Shown here: piece after piece, positions 23,277-31,959 of the stretch
Layout: every line of letters starts with the position of its first letter
How positions within the stretch are numbered: position 1 is the first letter of the stretch
From: Acidimicrobiaceae bacterium
GTDB taxonomy: Bacteria > Actinomycetota > Acidimicrobiia > Acidimicrobiales > RAAP-2
NCBI GenBank assembly: GCA_003132165.1
Contig: PKWW01000022.1
Location: forward strand, 76,134 to 140,133
Direction of reading: 5' to 3'
Length of the DNA stretch: 64,000 nt
The notes under the pieces: generated by a model
Database searches by the model: none
The model's input: the letters and a program-made list of their open reading frames with translations, nothing else
What the model was told of the DNA's origin: nothing
Position numbers and translations under genes: made by a program

Positions 23277-26200
23277 GACAACTTCCTTTCGGCGGCACGG
23301 CGGGCGTCTTCTTCATCACTGCCGCGCTCGGGACGACTGATGTCGATGCCGAGTTCGCGCGTGACGGAGAAGAAGTCCTCTTCAGTGTCAGCAAGGTCCA
23401 CGTGGGCGCCGACCTTGTCGCGCACCTCGACGTTCAGACAGAGTGACTGCATTTCCTTGATGAGAACCTTGAACGACTCGGGGATTCCCGGTTCGGGCAG
23501 GTTCTGACCCTTGACGATTGCTTCGTAGGCGCGCTCGCGACCCTTCATGTCGTCGGACTTGACCGTCAACAATTCCTGGAGGGCGTAGGCGGCACCGTAG
23601 GCCTCGAGGGCCCACACTTCCATCTCACCAAAGCGCTGGCCACCGAACTGGGCTTTTCCACCCAGGGGCTGAGCTGTGATCATCGAGTACGGGCCGGTCG
23701 AACGGGCGTGAATCTTGTCGTCGACCATGTGGGCGAGTTTCAAGATGTAGGCGTAGCCAACCGAAATCGGGTTGTCATATACCTCGCCGGTGCGACCGTT
23801 GTACAACGTGACCTTGCCGTCGTTGTCCCCAGCAAGCAAGTGCTTGCCGTTGGCACCGTCGACGTTGAGCGTCGCAAAGGTGTGCTGGATGGTCGGCTTG
23901 TCCTTGGCGCGTTCGGTCTCGTCCCAGTGCGCACCGTCGAACGACGGCGTGGCGACGTAGACCGCGGGCTCAGTACGTGGGCGGGTCTTGCGATAGGGAC
24001 GAGTCGCGGGGTCCTTCTGGTCCGCGTGGCCCGAGGTACCAACCGCAGGGTTGACCTCGATGCCTTCCCAACCGAAACGAGCCGCGTAGCCGAGGTGACT
24101 CTCGAGCACCTGACCGACGTTCATACGACTTGGCACACCGAGGGGGCTAAGGATGATGTCGACCGGGGTACCGTCGGCCATGAACGGCATGTCTTCCTCG
24201 GGCAGGATCTTGGAGATAACGCCCTTGTTGCCGTGACGTCCGGCGAGCTTGTCACCTTCGGAGATCTTGCGCTTCTGGGCGACATAGACCTTCACGAGCT
24301 GGTTCACGCCGGGCTGCATTTCGTGGTCCTCGTCGCGGCTGTAGACCTTGACGTCGATGACCTTGCCGGACTCACCGTGGGGAACCTTCAGCGAGGTGTC
24401 ACGCACTTCGCGAGCCTTCTCACCGAAAATCGCGCGAAGCAGTCGCTCTTCAGGCGACTGCTCGGTCTCGCCCTTGGGCGTGACCTTGCCGACAAGGATG
24501 TCACCGGGCTGGACTTCGGCGCCGATGCGAACAATGCCGCGGTCGTCGAGGTCCGCGAGGATGTCGTCGGGCAGGTTCGGGATATCACGGGTGATTTCCT
24601 CGGCACCGAGCTTGGTGTCGCGGGCGTCGATCTCGTATTCCTTCACGTGGATCGACGTCAGCACGTCGTCACGAACGAGTCGCTCGTTCAAGATGATGGC
24701 GTCTTCGTAGTTATAACCCTCCCACGGCATGTACGCCACGAGCAGGTTCTTACCCAACGCGAGTTCACCGTTCGAGGTGCTCGTGCCGTCAGCGAGCAAG
24801 TCGCCGGACTTCACGATCTCGCCACCGAACACGAGGGGCTTCTGGTTGATCGAGGTGTCCTGGTTCGAACGACGGAACTTGTTCAAGTTGTACTGCTTCT
24901 TGCCCAAGGTCTTGCCGTAACGGTCAGTGACGTCCTTCTCGTACTCGACGACGATGCGGTCACCCGACACCGAGCGAACAACGCCGTCGCCTTCGGCGAT
25001 CAGCACGTCACCAGAGTCCAGGGCGGCGCGCGCCTCCATGCCGGTTCCGACGAACGGAGCCTCGGGCATGATCAGCGGCACGGCCTGCTTCTGCATGTTG
25101 GCACCCATCAACGCGCGCTGCGCGTCGTCGTGCTCAACGAACGGGATCAACGAGGTAGCAACCGAGATGACCTGCTTGGTCGACACGTCCATCAGTTCGA
25201 CTTCATCGGGCTTGACGAAGTCAATCTCCGAAGTGGTCGAGGACGACTTGTTCGACGCACCGACACGAAGACCGGTACCGATGGGGCCACGGCGCACGAG
25301 TACGCGTTCAGCCTTGATGGTTCCCTTGTCGTCGATTTCGGTGTTGGCCTGGGCGATGACGAAACGCTCTTCCTCGTCAGCGGTGAAGTACCGGATCTCG
25401 CCAGTGACTCTGCCGCCGGTGACGACGCGGTACGGCGTCTCAATGAAGCCGTACTCGTTGATGCGCGCGTAATTCGCGAGGTAGCCAATAAGTCCCACGT
25501 TCGGGCCTTCGGGCGTCTCGATCGGACACATGCGTCCGTAGTGCGAGGAGTGGACGTCTCGAACCTCGAGGCCGGCACGCTCACGCGACAGACCACCTGG
25601 TCCCAGGGCCGAGAGACGACGCTTGTGCGTCAGGCCCGACAGAGGGTTGTTCTGGTCCATGAACTGGCTCAGCTGGGAGGTCGCGAAGAACTCCTTGATC
25701 GCCGACATCACGGGACGGATGTTGATCAGGGTCTGGGGCGCAATCGCCTCGACGTCCTGAGTGTTCATTCGCTCGCGCACGACGCGCTCCATGCGTGAAA
25801 GACCGGTACGCAGGGCGTTCTGAATCAGTTCGCCCACGCTGCGGATGCGGCGGTTGGCGAAGTGGTCCTGGTCGTCGATGTGGTACGTGGTCTCCTTCGC
25901 GGTGCGGTCACGCGCGAGATTCAACAGGTAGGTCGCGGTCGCGAGCACTTCGGCTTTTGACAGCACGTGCAGCGACACGTTCGGACGCTCGAGGAGGTCG
26001 CCGAACAATTCGACGTTCTTCGCGACTTCGCTGCCGAGCTTGCGATCGAGCTTGTAACGGCCGACGCGGCTTAGGTCGTAACGCTTCTCGGAGAAGAAAG
26101 CACCTTCAAAGTACTGACGAGCGGCTTCGACGGTCTGCACTTCACCGGGACGCGCGCGTCGGTAGATCTCGAGCCACGCGGTCTCTTGGCTCGCGCGAAG

Positions 26201-26956
26201 GAAATTCTCGGGCGAGTCCTCGAGGCCGTACTTGTCCATGTGCTTGGAAATCTCGAGGTGAGCCTTCTTCCAGTCCGAGTGGAACTGGTCCTCGAGGAAG
26301 TCGAAGTGGGCGACGAACTTCTCAAAGAACGCCTCGTCCATGGCGGTGTCGAGGGCGCGAAGCAACGTGAAGATCGAAATACGACGCTTTCGCGCGATGC
26401 GAGCACCCGCGTTGGCGGCCTTGTTCTTCTTCTCTTCGAGGTCGACCTGCAGCCATTCACCGCGGCTCGGGTGGATGGTGCCTTCGAAGGCGACCTTCTC
26501 GTCCTTGCCTGGCTGGAACAGAACGCCGGGCGAACGAACGAGCTGGGACACGACGACACGCTCGGTGCCGTTGATGATGAACGTACCCTGCTCGGTCATG
26601 ATCGGGAAGTCACCCATGAACACGGTCTGTTCCTTGATTTCTCCGGTCTCGGAGTTCAAGAAACGTGCGCGTACGAAGATGGGCTGCGAATAAGTCGTCG
26701 CGCGCTGGCGACACTCTTCAACAGTGAACTTTGGTGGGCTCTTCAAGTCCGCGTCATCAGGGTCGAACTCAAGTTCGAGCGACAGTCGACCGGTGAAGTC
26801 AGAAATCGGCGAAAGGGCTTCAAAGGCCTCGCGCAGACCCTGCTTCATAAACAGGTCAAAACTGTCTCGCTGAATTTCGAGGAGGTTGGGCAGGGGGTGT
26901 GCTTCACCCAGTGCCGAGAAGTTAAAGCGCTCCGGGCTAGTGGACCGAGACGTCAA
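23273..26956 (-). CDS. rpoB: RNA polymerase subunit beta
   Basis: The 1227-residue beta subunit begins at a TTG codon (26956) with GGAGG seven to eight bases upstream. The rifampicin pocket [20 protein letters not shown] and [17 protein letters not shown] has the susceptible residues, and ends include the switch region with [20 protein letters not shown]. It is somewhat longer than M. tuberculosis RpoB (1172). It forms an operon with rpoC. Confidence 0.97.
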
Positions 26957-27063
26957 CGGTCTATCCTCCGTGTGAGTGGGTGGCTACTACAGGTTTTTCC
27001 CATGGCCACGAGCAAAACAGCGTCAAGAGATGACAAAGTTGAGCAGAGGAACACGGTCTTTCG

Positions 27064-27092
27064 ATGTTAGTCCCTAAACAGGGGATGCGCAA
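27064..27092 (-). promoter_or_regulatory. Predicted promoter of rpoBC
   Basis: On the minus strand TTGCGC (27092-27087), a 17-base spacer and TAACAT (27069-27064) make a plausible vegetative promoter about 100 bases upstream of the rpoB start. A TTGACG also lies closer to the gene (27024-27029 region) but without an equally good -10 partner. Confidence 0.5.
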
Positions 27093-27186
27093 GTGGCGCT
27101 CCCCGAATGGGATGCGCGGCCGCTTTGCGGTTGCGCTCACCCTAGGCACTTTCGCGGCCGAGGTCAAGTATCTCTTCCAACCAAGC

Positions 27187-27224
27187 AAAATCGCCCCGAT
27201 CGGCGGACCGATCGGGGCGATTTT
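27187..27224 (-). terminator. Terminator of the rplJ-rplL transcript
   Basis: A perfect 17-pair inverted repeat (27187-27203 with 27208-27224, loop CGGA) is centred between rplL and rpoB. The stem ends in A/T pairs, giving a TTTT on the minus-strand side. It is a classic intrinsic terminator 17 bases after the rplL stop. Confidence 0.85.
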
Positions 27225-27240
27225 CCTTGAAATTCTTGGA

Positions 27241-27633
27241 CTACTTGACTTCCACCGTCGCGCCAGCCGCTTCGAGAGCAGCCTTTGCCTTGTCGGCGTC
27301 GGCCTTCGAGACCTTCTCCAGAACGGGCTTGGGAGCGCCGTCCACGAGGTCCTTGGCTTCCTTCAGACCCAGGTTGGTAAGGGTACGAACTTCCTTAATT
27401 ACCTGGATCTTCTTCTCGCCACCGCTCGTCAGAATGACGTCGTAGTCGCTCTTCTCCTCGGCAGCCGCGCCGGCGTCAGCGCCGCCAGCCGATGCGGGTG
27501 CAGCAACAGCCGCGGGGGCCGCTGCAGTCACGCCGAACTTCTCTTCGAACTCCTTGAGCAGTTCGCTCAGTTCGATGACAGAAAGCTCAGCGATGCCGTC
27601 GAGAATCTGCTCCTTGGTCAGGGTTGCAGCCAT
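27241..27633 (-). CDS. rplL: 50S ribosomal protein L7/L12 (bL12)
   Basis: The stalk protein recruits translational GTPases. The 130-residue product has the N-terminal dimerisation domain ([20 protein letters not shown]), an Ala-rich hinge, and the C-terminal domain [32 protein letters not shown]. It lies 45 bases after rplJ. Confidence 0.96.
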   Translation of the reverse strand: MAATLTKEQILDGIAELSVIELSELLKEFEEKFGVTAAAPAAVAAPASAGGADAGAAAEEKSDYDVILTSGGEKKIQVIKEVRTLTNLGLKEAKDLVDGAPKPVLEKVSKADADKAKAALEAAGATVEVK

Positions 27634-27678
27634 GGTGATTCCTTTCTTTTATTCGTTTCGGTACTGCGTTGGTGTGGG

Positions 27679-28401
27679 TTATTCGGCCGGTTCGCTCGCG
27701 GCGTCCTCAGTGGGAGCCTCGGTGGTTTCGGCCTCGGCGTCGGCCACGGGGGCCTCTTCCTCGACCGCGACCTCCGCGACAACCGCCGCGGCGTCGTCGC
27801 TCGCTGCGGGTGCAGCTTCCTCGACCCCGGCCGGAGTCTCGGCGGCTTCTTCGACCTTGTCGTCAGCAGGGACAGCAGCGCCGCCCTTGCTTTCGAGAAG
27901 GGCCGAGAGGCCGTAGGCGAAGTTTTGCGGAACGGCCTTCAAGAGGCCGGCCATGGTGCGAAGTGGTGACGCCAACAGTCCGGCGAACTGCGCCAGGAGG
28001 ACGTCGCGGCTCGGCAGGTCGGCCAGCGCGGTGAGGTCCTTGAACGAAAGTGACTTGCCGTCGACGACGCCGCCCTTCACGATCAACTTCGGTGACTCCC
28101 TGGCGAAGTCGCGCAGGGCCTTGGCGACTGCGGACACGTCGCCATCCACGAAGGCAATAGCGGTTGGGCCCTGGAGGTACTCGCCGATGGACTCGACGGC
28201 GGTGCCGGCGATGGCGCGCAGCACGAGGGTGTTCTTGAAGACTTTGTAGTCGGCGCCGAGCGAGCGCAACCGGCGGCGCAGGCTCGAGATCTCCGCGACG
28301 GTGAGACCGCGGTACTCGGTCACAACCGCGGTGGACGTGCTGTCGACCTTGGCCTTCAGCTCATCGACGGTGGCAATCTTGTCGGGGCGAATCTTGCTCA
28401 T
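27679..28401 (-). CDS. rplJ: 50S ribosomal protein L10 with acidic C-terminal tail (uL10)
   Basis: L10 anchors L7/L12 dimers. The core is standard (VDELKAKVDSTSTAVVTEYRG, LRSLGADYKVFKNTLVLRA). At 240 residues it exceeds the usual ~175: after the L12-binding helix (MAGLLKAVPQNFAYGLSALL) comes a ~65-residue Ala/Glu-rich tail. An L10 leader-like RNA precedes the gene, so repression by the L10-L12 complex is expected. Confidence 0.95.
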   Translation of the reverse strand: MSKIRPDKIATVDELKAKVDSTSTAVVTEYRGLTVAEISSLRRRLRSLGADYKVFKNTLVLRAIAGTAVESIGEYLQGPTAIAFVDGDVSAVAKALRDFARESPKLIVKGGVVDGKSLSFKDLTALADLPSRDVLLAQFAGLLASPLRTMAGLLKAVPQNFAYGLSALLESKGGAAVPADDKVEEAAETPAGVEEAAPAASDDAAAVVAEVAVEEEAPVADAEAETTEAPTEDAASEPAE

Positions 28402-28423
28402 ACTGACTCCTTCACCGGATGCC

Positions 28424-28541
28424 GCCCGGTACGGGCCTTAGACATCCATGCGAGCGAGTCACCCGAGGGCACACTCAAAATCCTCGTCAGGCTGACCCTT
28501 CGGTCACTTAAGTGGGCGAACCCACACCGGATGTCTTCGGC
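28424..28541 (-). ncRNA. L10 leader (ribosomal protein L10 autoregulatory RNA)
   Basis: The region upstream of rplJ folds like the L10 leader family: on the minus strand GGAAGACATCC-type 5' strand (AGACATCC, 28536-28529) closes with GGATGTCT (28447-28440), and the inside contains the kink-turn-like CCTGACGAGG and GACCGAAGGG segments. A second hairpin (CGGGC/GCCCG, 28436-28424) lies close to the ribosome-binding site. L10 with L7/L12 binds such leaders to repress translation. Identified by eye; a covariance search would settle it. Confidence 0.7.
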
Positions 28542-28589
28542 GTTCTTCTCAATCTGTTGCACAAACAACGTGCGGGGACAACATCGTAG

Positions 28590-28611
28590 TGACGGGGCAC
28601 TCGCCCCGTCA
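28590..28611 (-). terminator. Hairpin after rplA
   Basis: TGACGGGGC (28590-28598) pairs with GCCCCGTCA (28603-28611) around ACTC, 10 bases after the rplA stop. It separates rplKA from the rplJ leader. The U-run is on the wrong side for the minus strand, so termination efficiency is uncertain. Confidence 0.5.
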
Positions 28612-28620
28612 AAACGTTGT

Positions 28621-29337
28621 CTAGGCCGAGGCCAAAGCCTCTTCGTGCGCCTTGGTGCGCGTGGGGTCGATCTTGACACCGGGTCCCATGGTGGAGGACA
28701 CGGTGATGCTCATGAGGTAGCGGCCCTTGGCACTCGCGGGCTTCACGCGGACAATCTCGTCGACGACGGCCTGCACGTTGCGCACGAGGTCGTCACGACT
28801 GAAGCTCACCTTGCCAACGCGCAGTTGCACGTTGCCGATCTTGTCGGTGCGGTACTCAACGCGTCCACCCTTGAACTCGGTGACGGCCTTGGCGACGTCC
28901 ATCGTGACCGTGCCGGTCTTGGGGTTCGGCATGAGACCACGCGGTCCGAGCACGCGGCCGAGGCCACCCACCTGACCCATGAGGTCGGGGGTCGCAATAG
29001 CGATGTCGAAGTCGAGGAAGCCACCGGCAACCTTGGCGACGAGGTCCTCGGCACCGACGATGTCAGCACCGGCATCACGGGCGGCCTGCGCTGCTTCGCC
29101 AGCGGCGAAGACGGCGACGCGGTTGGTCTTACCCGTGCCGGCGGGCAGCGAGAGCGTGCCTCGCACGATCTGCTCGGCCTTGCGGGGGTCGACACCCAGG
29201 CGAAGGGCGAGTTCGACGGTCTCATCGAACTTCGCGGTTGCGAGGTTCTTCACCTTTTCGAGCGCCTCGGGAATCGTGAGGAGCTCTTCGCGGTCGACCT
29301 GAGCCAGCGCGTTTGTGTAGTTCTTACCGTGCTTCAT
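28621..29337 (-). CDS. rplA: 50S ribosomal protein L1 (uL1)
   Basis: L1 forms the mobile stalk at the E site. The 238-residue protein has [21 protein letters not shown] (residues ~38-58), [41 protein letters not shown] and the closing [14 protein letters not shown]. It is 11 bases downstream of rplK. Confidence 0.96.
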   Translation of the reverse strand: MKHGKNYTNALAQVDREELLTIPEALEKVKNLATAKFDETVELALRLGVDPRKAEQIVRGTLSLPAGTGKTNRVAVFAAGEAAQAARDAGADIVGAEDLVAKVAGGFLDFDIAIATPDLMGQVGGLGRVLGPRGLMPNPKTGTVTMDVAKAVTEFKGGRVEYRTDKIGNVQLRVGKVSFSRDDLVRNVQAVVDEIVRVKPASAKGRYLMSITVSSTMGPGVKIDPTRTKAHEEALASA

Positions 29338-29348
29338 TGTTCTCTCTC

Positions 29349-29774
29349 CTAGCCCGCGACCGAAATGCCCATGGAACGGGCAGTGCCGGCAACTTGCAAC
29401 TTGGCCATCTCGAGGTCATCAGTGTTGAGGTCCTTGAGCTTGGTCTTGGCGATCTCTTCGACCTGGTCCATGGTCACCGACGCGACGGTCTCACGACCGG
29501 CGAGGTGGGCCCCCTTGGCGACACCCGCGGCTTGGCGCAAGAGCACCGGCGTGGGCGGGGTCTTCAAGACGAACGTGAAGGAGCGGTCCTCGTAGATCGA
29601 GATATCGACCGGGATGACCGTGCCCTTCATGGACTCGGTGGCGGCGTTGTACTGCTTGCAGAACTCCATGGTCTGAATACCGTGGGGCCCTAGGGCGGTA
29701 CCTACCGGCGGCGCAGGGGTCGCCCCGCCCGCCTCGAGCTGAATCTTTACGACTGCAACAACCTTTTTAGCCAT
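29349..29774 (-). CDS. rplK: 50S ribosomal protein L11 (uL11)
   Basis: L11 with 23S helix 43/44 forms the GTPase centre and thiostrepton site. The 141-residue protein has [35 protein letters not shown], and C-terminal [21 protein letters not shown]. It lies 21 bases after nusG. Confidence 0.96.
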   Translation of the reverse strand: MAKKVVAVVKIQLEAGGATPAPPVGTALGPHGIQTMEFCKQYNAATESMKGTVIPVDISIYEDRSFTFVLKTPPTPVLLRQAAGVAKGAHLAGRETVASVTMDQVEEIAKTKLKDLNTDDLEMAKLQVAGTARSMGISVAG

Positions 29775-29795
29775 GGCTATCTCCTTACAAGTTCT

Positions 29796-30464
29796 CTAGA
29801 GCTTCGTAACCTGCGTGAAGTCCAACTCCACGGGGGTTTCGCGACCGAAGATGTCGACCAATACCTTGACCTTGAGCTGGTCCTCGTTGATCTCGGCGAC
29901 GTGGCCCGAGAACGTTGCGAAGGGACCGGTCTTGATCTGCACGGTGTCATTGACTTCGAATTCGTGGGTGGGCATGCGACGCTTGGCGGTCGGCTGCTCG
30001 ACACCTTCAATGTTGGGACGGATGATGTTGTCCACCTCACGGCGCGTGAGCGCGGTGGGTCGGGTCTTCTCGGCGCCGACGAAACCGGTCACGCCCGGCG
30101 TGGAGCCGATGACGTAGAAGATCTCGGGATCCGGCTCGCAGCGGATGAGCAGATAGCTCGGGAACATGCGCTTACTGACCGTGACCTTCTTGCCCGCCTT
30201 GAACTCGGTGACGTCCTCTTCGGGCAAGTAGATCTCGTAGATGCTCTCGCCCAACTCACGGGCCTTGATGATGTTGTTAAGAGCGCCGATGACCTTCTGC
30301 TCGTGACCGGCGAACGTGTGAACGATGTACCAACGACCGGGACGGTCGAAGGCGCTCTCGACAATGGGCTCTTCGTCAAGTCCATCCTCGAGGATGGTGA
30401 CGTCGAGAACTCCTTCATCGGTGACGTCGTTCTCGTCGGTCAAGGGGGTTTCGATATCACTCAT
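29796..30464 (-). CDS. nusG: Transcription termination/antitermination protein NusG
   Basis: NusG travels with RNA polymerase and joins it to the ribosome through S10. The 222-residue protein has the NGN domain (WYIVHTFAGHEQKVIGALNN, FPSYLLIRC, VTGFVG) and a C-terminal KOW (FEVNDTVQIKTGPFATFSG). The first ~44 residues are a strongly acidic extension before the NGN fold, as in other actinobacteria. It follows secE by 10 bases. Confidence 0.95.
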   Translation of the reverse strand: MSDIETPLTDENDVTDEGVLDVTILEDGLDEEPIVESAFDRPGRWYIVHTFAGHEQKVIGALNNIIKARELGESIYEIYLPEEDVTEFKAGKKVTVSKRMFPSYLLIRCEPDPEIFYVIGSTPGVTGFVGAEKTRPTALTRREVDNIIRPNIEGVEQPTAKRRMPTHEFEVNDTVQIKTGPFATFSGHVAEINEDQLKVKVLVDIFGRETPVELDFTQVTKL

Positions 30465-30474
30465 TGTCGTTGCC

Positions 30475-30771
30475 TTACTTCTGGAAGAGGAACGTTACGA
30501 ACTTCGAGAATCCAAAGCCGAGGCCGAAAATCAAAGCGGTCATGAAGATGAGCACGAAGAGCACGATGGCCGTGTAGTTGATGACCTCGGGACGGGTCGG
30601 CCACGCGACCTGTCGCATCTCTTCTCGGATCTCGCGGAAGAACTGACGCGGCGTGGCGCGCTGTCCGCGACGGCGCTGCACGTCCTGTGCTGAAGTGCGG
30701 CGTGACGAAGTTGCGCCGTCGGCGCCCACCTGTCCCTGTCGCTGCATCATGCGCTTTTGTTCGCGGTTCAT
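30475..30771 (-). CDS. secE: Preprotein translocase subunit SecE
   Basis: SecE clamps the SecY channel. The 98-residue product has a long basic cytosolic part, the amphipathic FFREIREEMRQVAWPTRPEV and one membrane span (about residues 67-88). The start is the ATG at 30771 (MNREQKRMM); the frame is open into the tRNA-Trp gene upstream, but that part is not protein-like. Order tRNA-Trp, secE, nusG, rplK is standard. Confidence 0.93.
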   Translation of the reverse strand: MNREQKRMMQRQGQVGADGATSSRRTSAQDVQRRRGQRATPRQFFREIREEMRQVAWPTRPEVINYTAIVLFVLIFMTALIFGLGFGFSKFVTFLFQK

Positions 30772-30822
30772 TTCACGTCTCTCGTTGTCACATCGGTTAC
30801 TACGTATCGAAAAATCTCCGAG

Positions 30823-30895
30823 CAGGGCAGGAGGGACTCGAACCCCCAACCCCCGGTTTTGGAGACCGGTGCTCTACCAATTGAGCCACTGCCCT
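30823..30895 (-). tRNA. tRNA-Trp (CCA anticodon)
   Basis: A complete cloverleaf on the minus strand: acceptor AGGGCAG/CTGCCCT with G discriminator, anticodon loop CTCCAAA (anticodon CCA) and T-loop TTCGAGT. The 3' CCA is not encoded. Confidence 0.95.
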
Positions 30896-30969
30896 CTGCG
30901 ACTACACACCAGATACCAGTGGGTGGCCGTAGGGAAGATAAATCTTACCACCCTCGCGCGCGAGGTTCC

Positions 30970-31134
30970 TTAGCGGGTCTCTTTGTGCAGTGTGTGCTTG
31001 CGCTCCCACTGGCAGTACTTGGACATCTCGATGCGCTCGCGGTCGTTGACCTTGTTCTTCATCGTGATGTAATTACGGCGTTTGCACTCCTCACAGGCCA
31101 AGGTGACCTGTATACGCTTTTCATTCTTTGCCAT
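30970..31134 (-). CDS. rpmG: 50S ribosomal protein L33 with incomplete zinc site (bL33)
   Basis: A 54-residue L33, too short for most gene callers: it begins [20 protein letters not shown], continues [20 protein letters not shown] and ends HTLHKETR. The first Cys-x2-Cys (Cys14, Cys17) is present, but the second pair reads CQWE: the fourth cysteine is Glu. L33 occurs as zinc-binding and cysteine-free forms; this is an intermediate. It lies between tRNA-Met and tRNA-Trp, the usual spot for the housekeeping copy in actinobacteria. Confidence 0.93.
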   Translation of the reverse strand: MAKNEKRIQVTLACEECKRRNYITMKNKVNDRERIEMSKYCQWERKHTLHKETR

Positions 31135-31188
31135 CGTTCTCTCCTCTATCTACTGCGTTCACTGCATAGGCCCCCGCAGGGTCCTGCC

Positions 31189-31265
31189 TGGTAGCGGCGG
31201 CGGGACTCGAACCCGCGACAACACGATTATGAGCCGTGTGCTCTGACCACCTGAGCTACGCCGCC
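31189..31265 (-). tRNA. tRNA-Met, elongator (CAT anticodon)
   Basis: Cloverleaf on the minus strand: acceptor GGCGGCG pairs with CGCCGCT (first pair G-U), A discriminator, encoded CCA, anticodon loop CTCATAA and T-loop TTCGAGT. Elongator tRNA-Met is preferred over tRNA-Ile2 because of its place next to tRNA-Thr and rpmG and overall similarity to actinobacterial elongator Met tRNAs. Confidence 0.9.
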
Positions 31266-31270
31266 TGGCG

Positions 31271-31345
<75 letters not shown>

Positions 31346-31425
31346 CGTGTCAAAAAGACACGGAGGCGAATTGTACTCCGACAGCGGTGGGTCTTTCCAA
31401 CCGACCACGACTACCCTTGACTCTC

Positions 31426-31959
31426 ATGAGAACTCGCCTGGTCGAATTGGACGATGCCACGGCCCTCATGAACATCTACAACCCCGAAGTGGTCGAAACC
31501 ACCGTCACCTTCGACCTCATTCCTCGCACCTTAGAGGAGCAGGAGGACTGGATCCGCACCCATTTGCACACTCACCCGTGCATCGTGGCGGTAAACGACG
31601 AGGACGATCTGGGCGAAATCGGAGCTCGGGGTGAGAAGATCCTTGGTTTTGCACTGGTTTCACCCTTCCGGACCCGGCCCGCGTACGCCACGACCGTCGA
31701 GAATTCGGTGTACGTGCTGCGAGGGGCCCGCGGACGAGGCGTCGGCGAGGTGCTGTTGCGCGAACTCATCACCACGGCCGACGAATCGGGTTTTCACTCA
31801 CTGATCGCTCGAATCGTCGGTGAAAACGGCGGTTCGATCCGCCTCCACGAAAAATGCGGGTTTACCCTGGTCGGGACCGAGATCGAAGTGGGCCGTAAAC
31901 ACGGGCACTGGTTGGACGTCGTCGAGTACCAATACGTCGTACCTGACCAACACGGCTAA
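31426..31959 (+). CDS. GNAT-family N-acetyltransferase (phosphinothricin/methionine sulfoximine acetyltransferase-like)
   Basis: The 177-residue protein matches the PAT/YncA branch of GNAT enzymes, which acetylate small amino-acid analogues using acetyl-CoA: ILGFALVSPFRTRPAYATTV, the acetyl-CoA loop RGARGRGVGEVLL, ENGGSIRLHEKCGF and the closing VGRKHGHWLDVVEYQY. An acidic loop (DEDDLGEIGARGE) is inserted before the central strand. ATG at 31426 is chosen because the protein domain starts there and TACCCT lies 8 bases upstream, consistent with a leaderless mRNA; an upstream in-frame ATG (31387) lacks a ribosome-binding site. The substrate is not known. Confidence 0.8.
   Translation: MRTRLVELDDATALMNIYNPEVVETTVTFDLIPRTLEEQEDWIRTHLHTHPCIVAVNDEDDLGEIGARGEKILGFALVSPFRTRPAYATTVENSVYVLRGARGRGVGEVLLRELITTADESGFHSLIARIVGENGGSIRLHEKCGFTLVGTEIEVGRKHGHWLDVVEYQYVVPDQHG

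Noticed and set aside
25500-25660. Possible rifampicin-resistance change in rpoB
   Set aside because: The hot-spot residues are the susceptible ones; only a Pro-to-Ser difference outside the pocket (VHSSHYG) is seen, which is likely natural variation.
23708-25798. 696-codon plus-strand open frame antisense to rpoB
   Set aside because: It mirrors rpoB codon bias, lacks a ribosome-binding site and has no recognisable domain.
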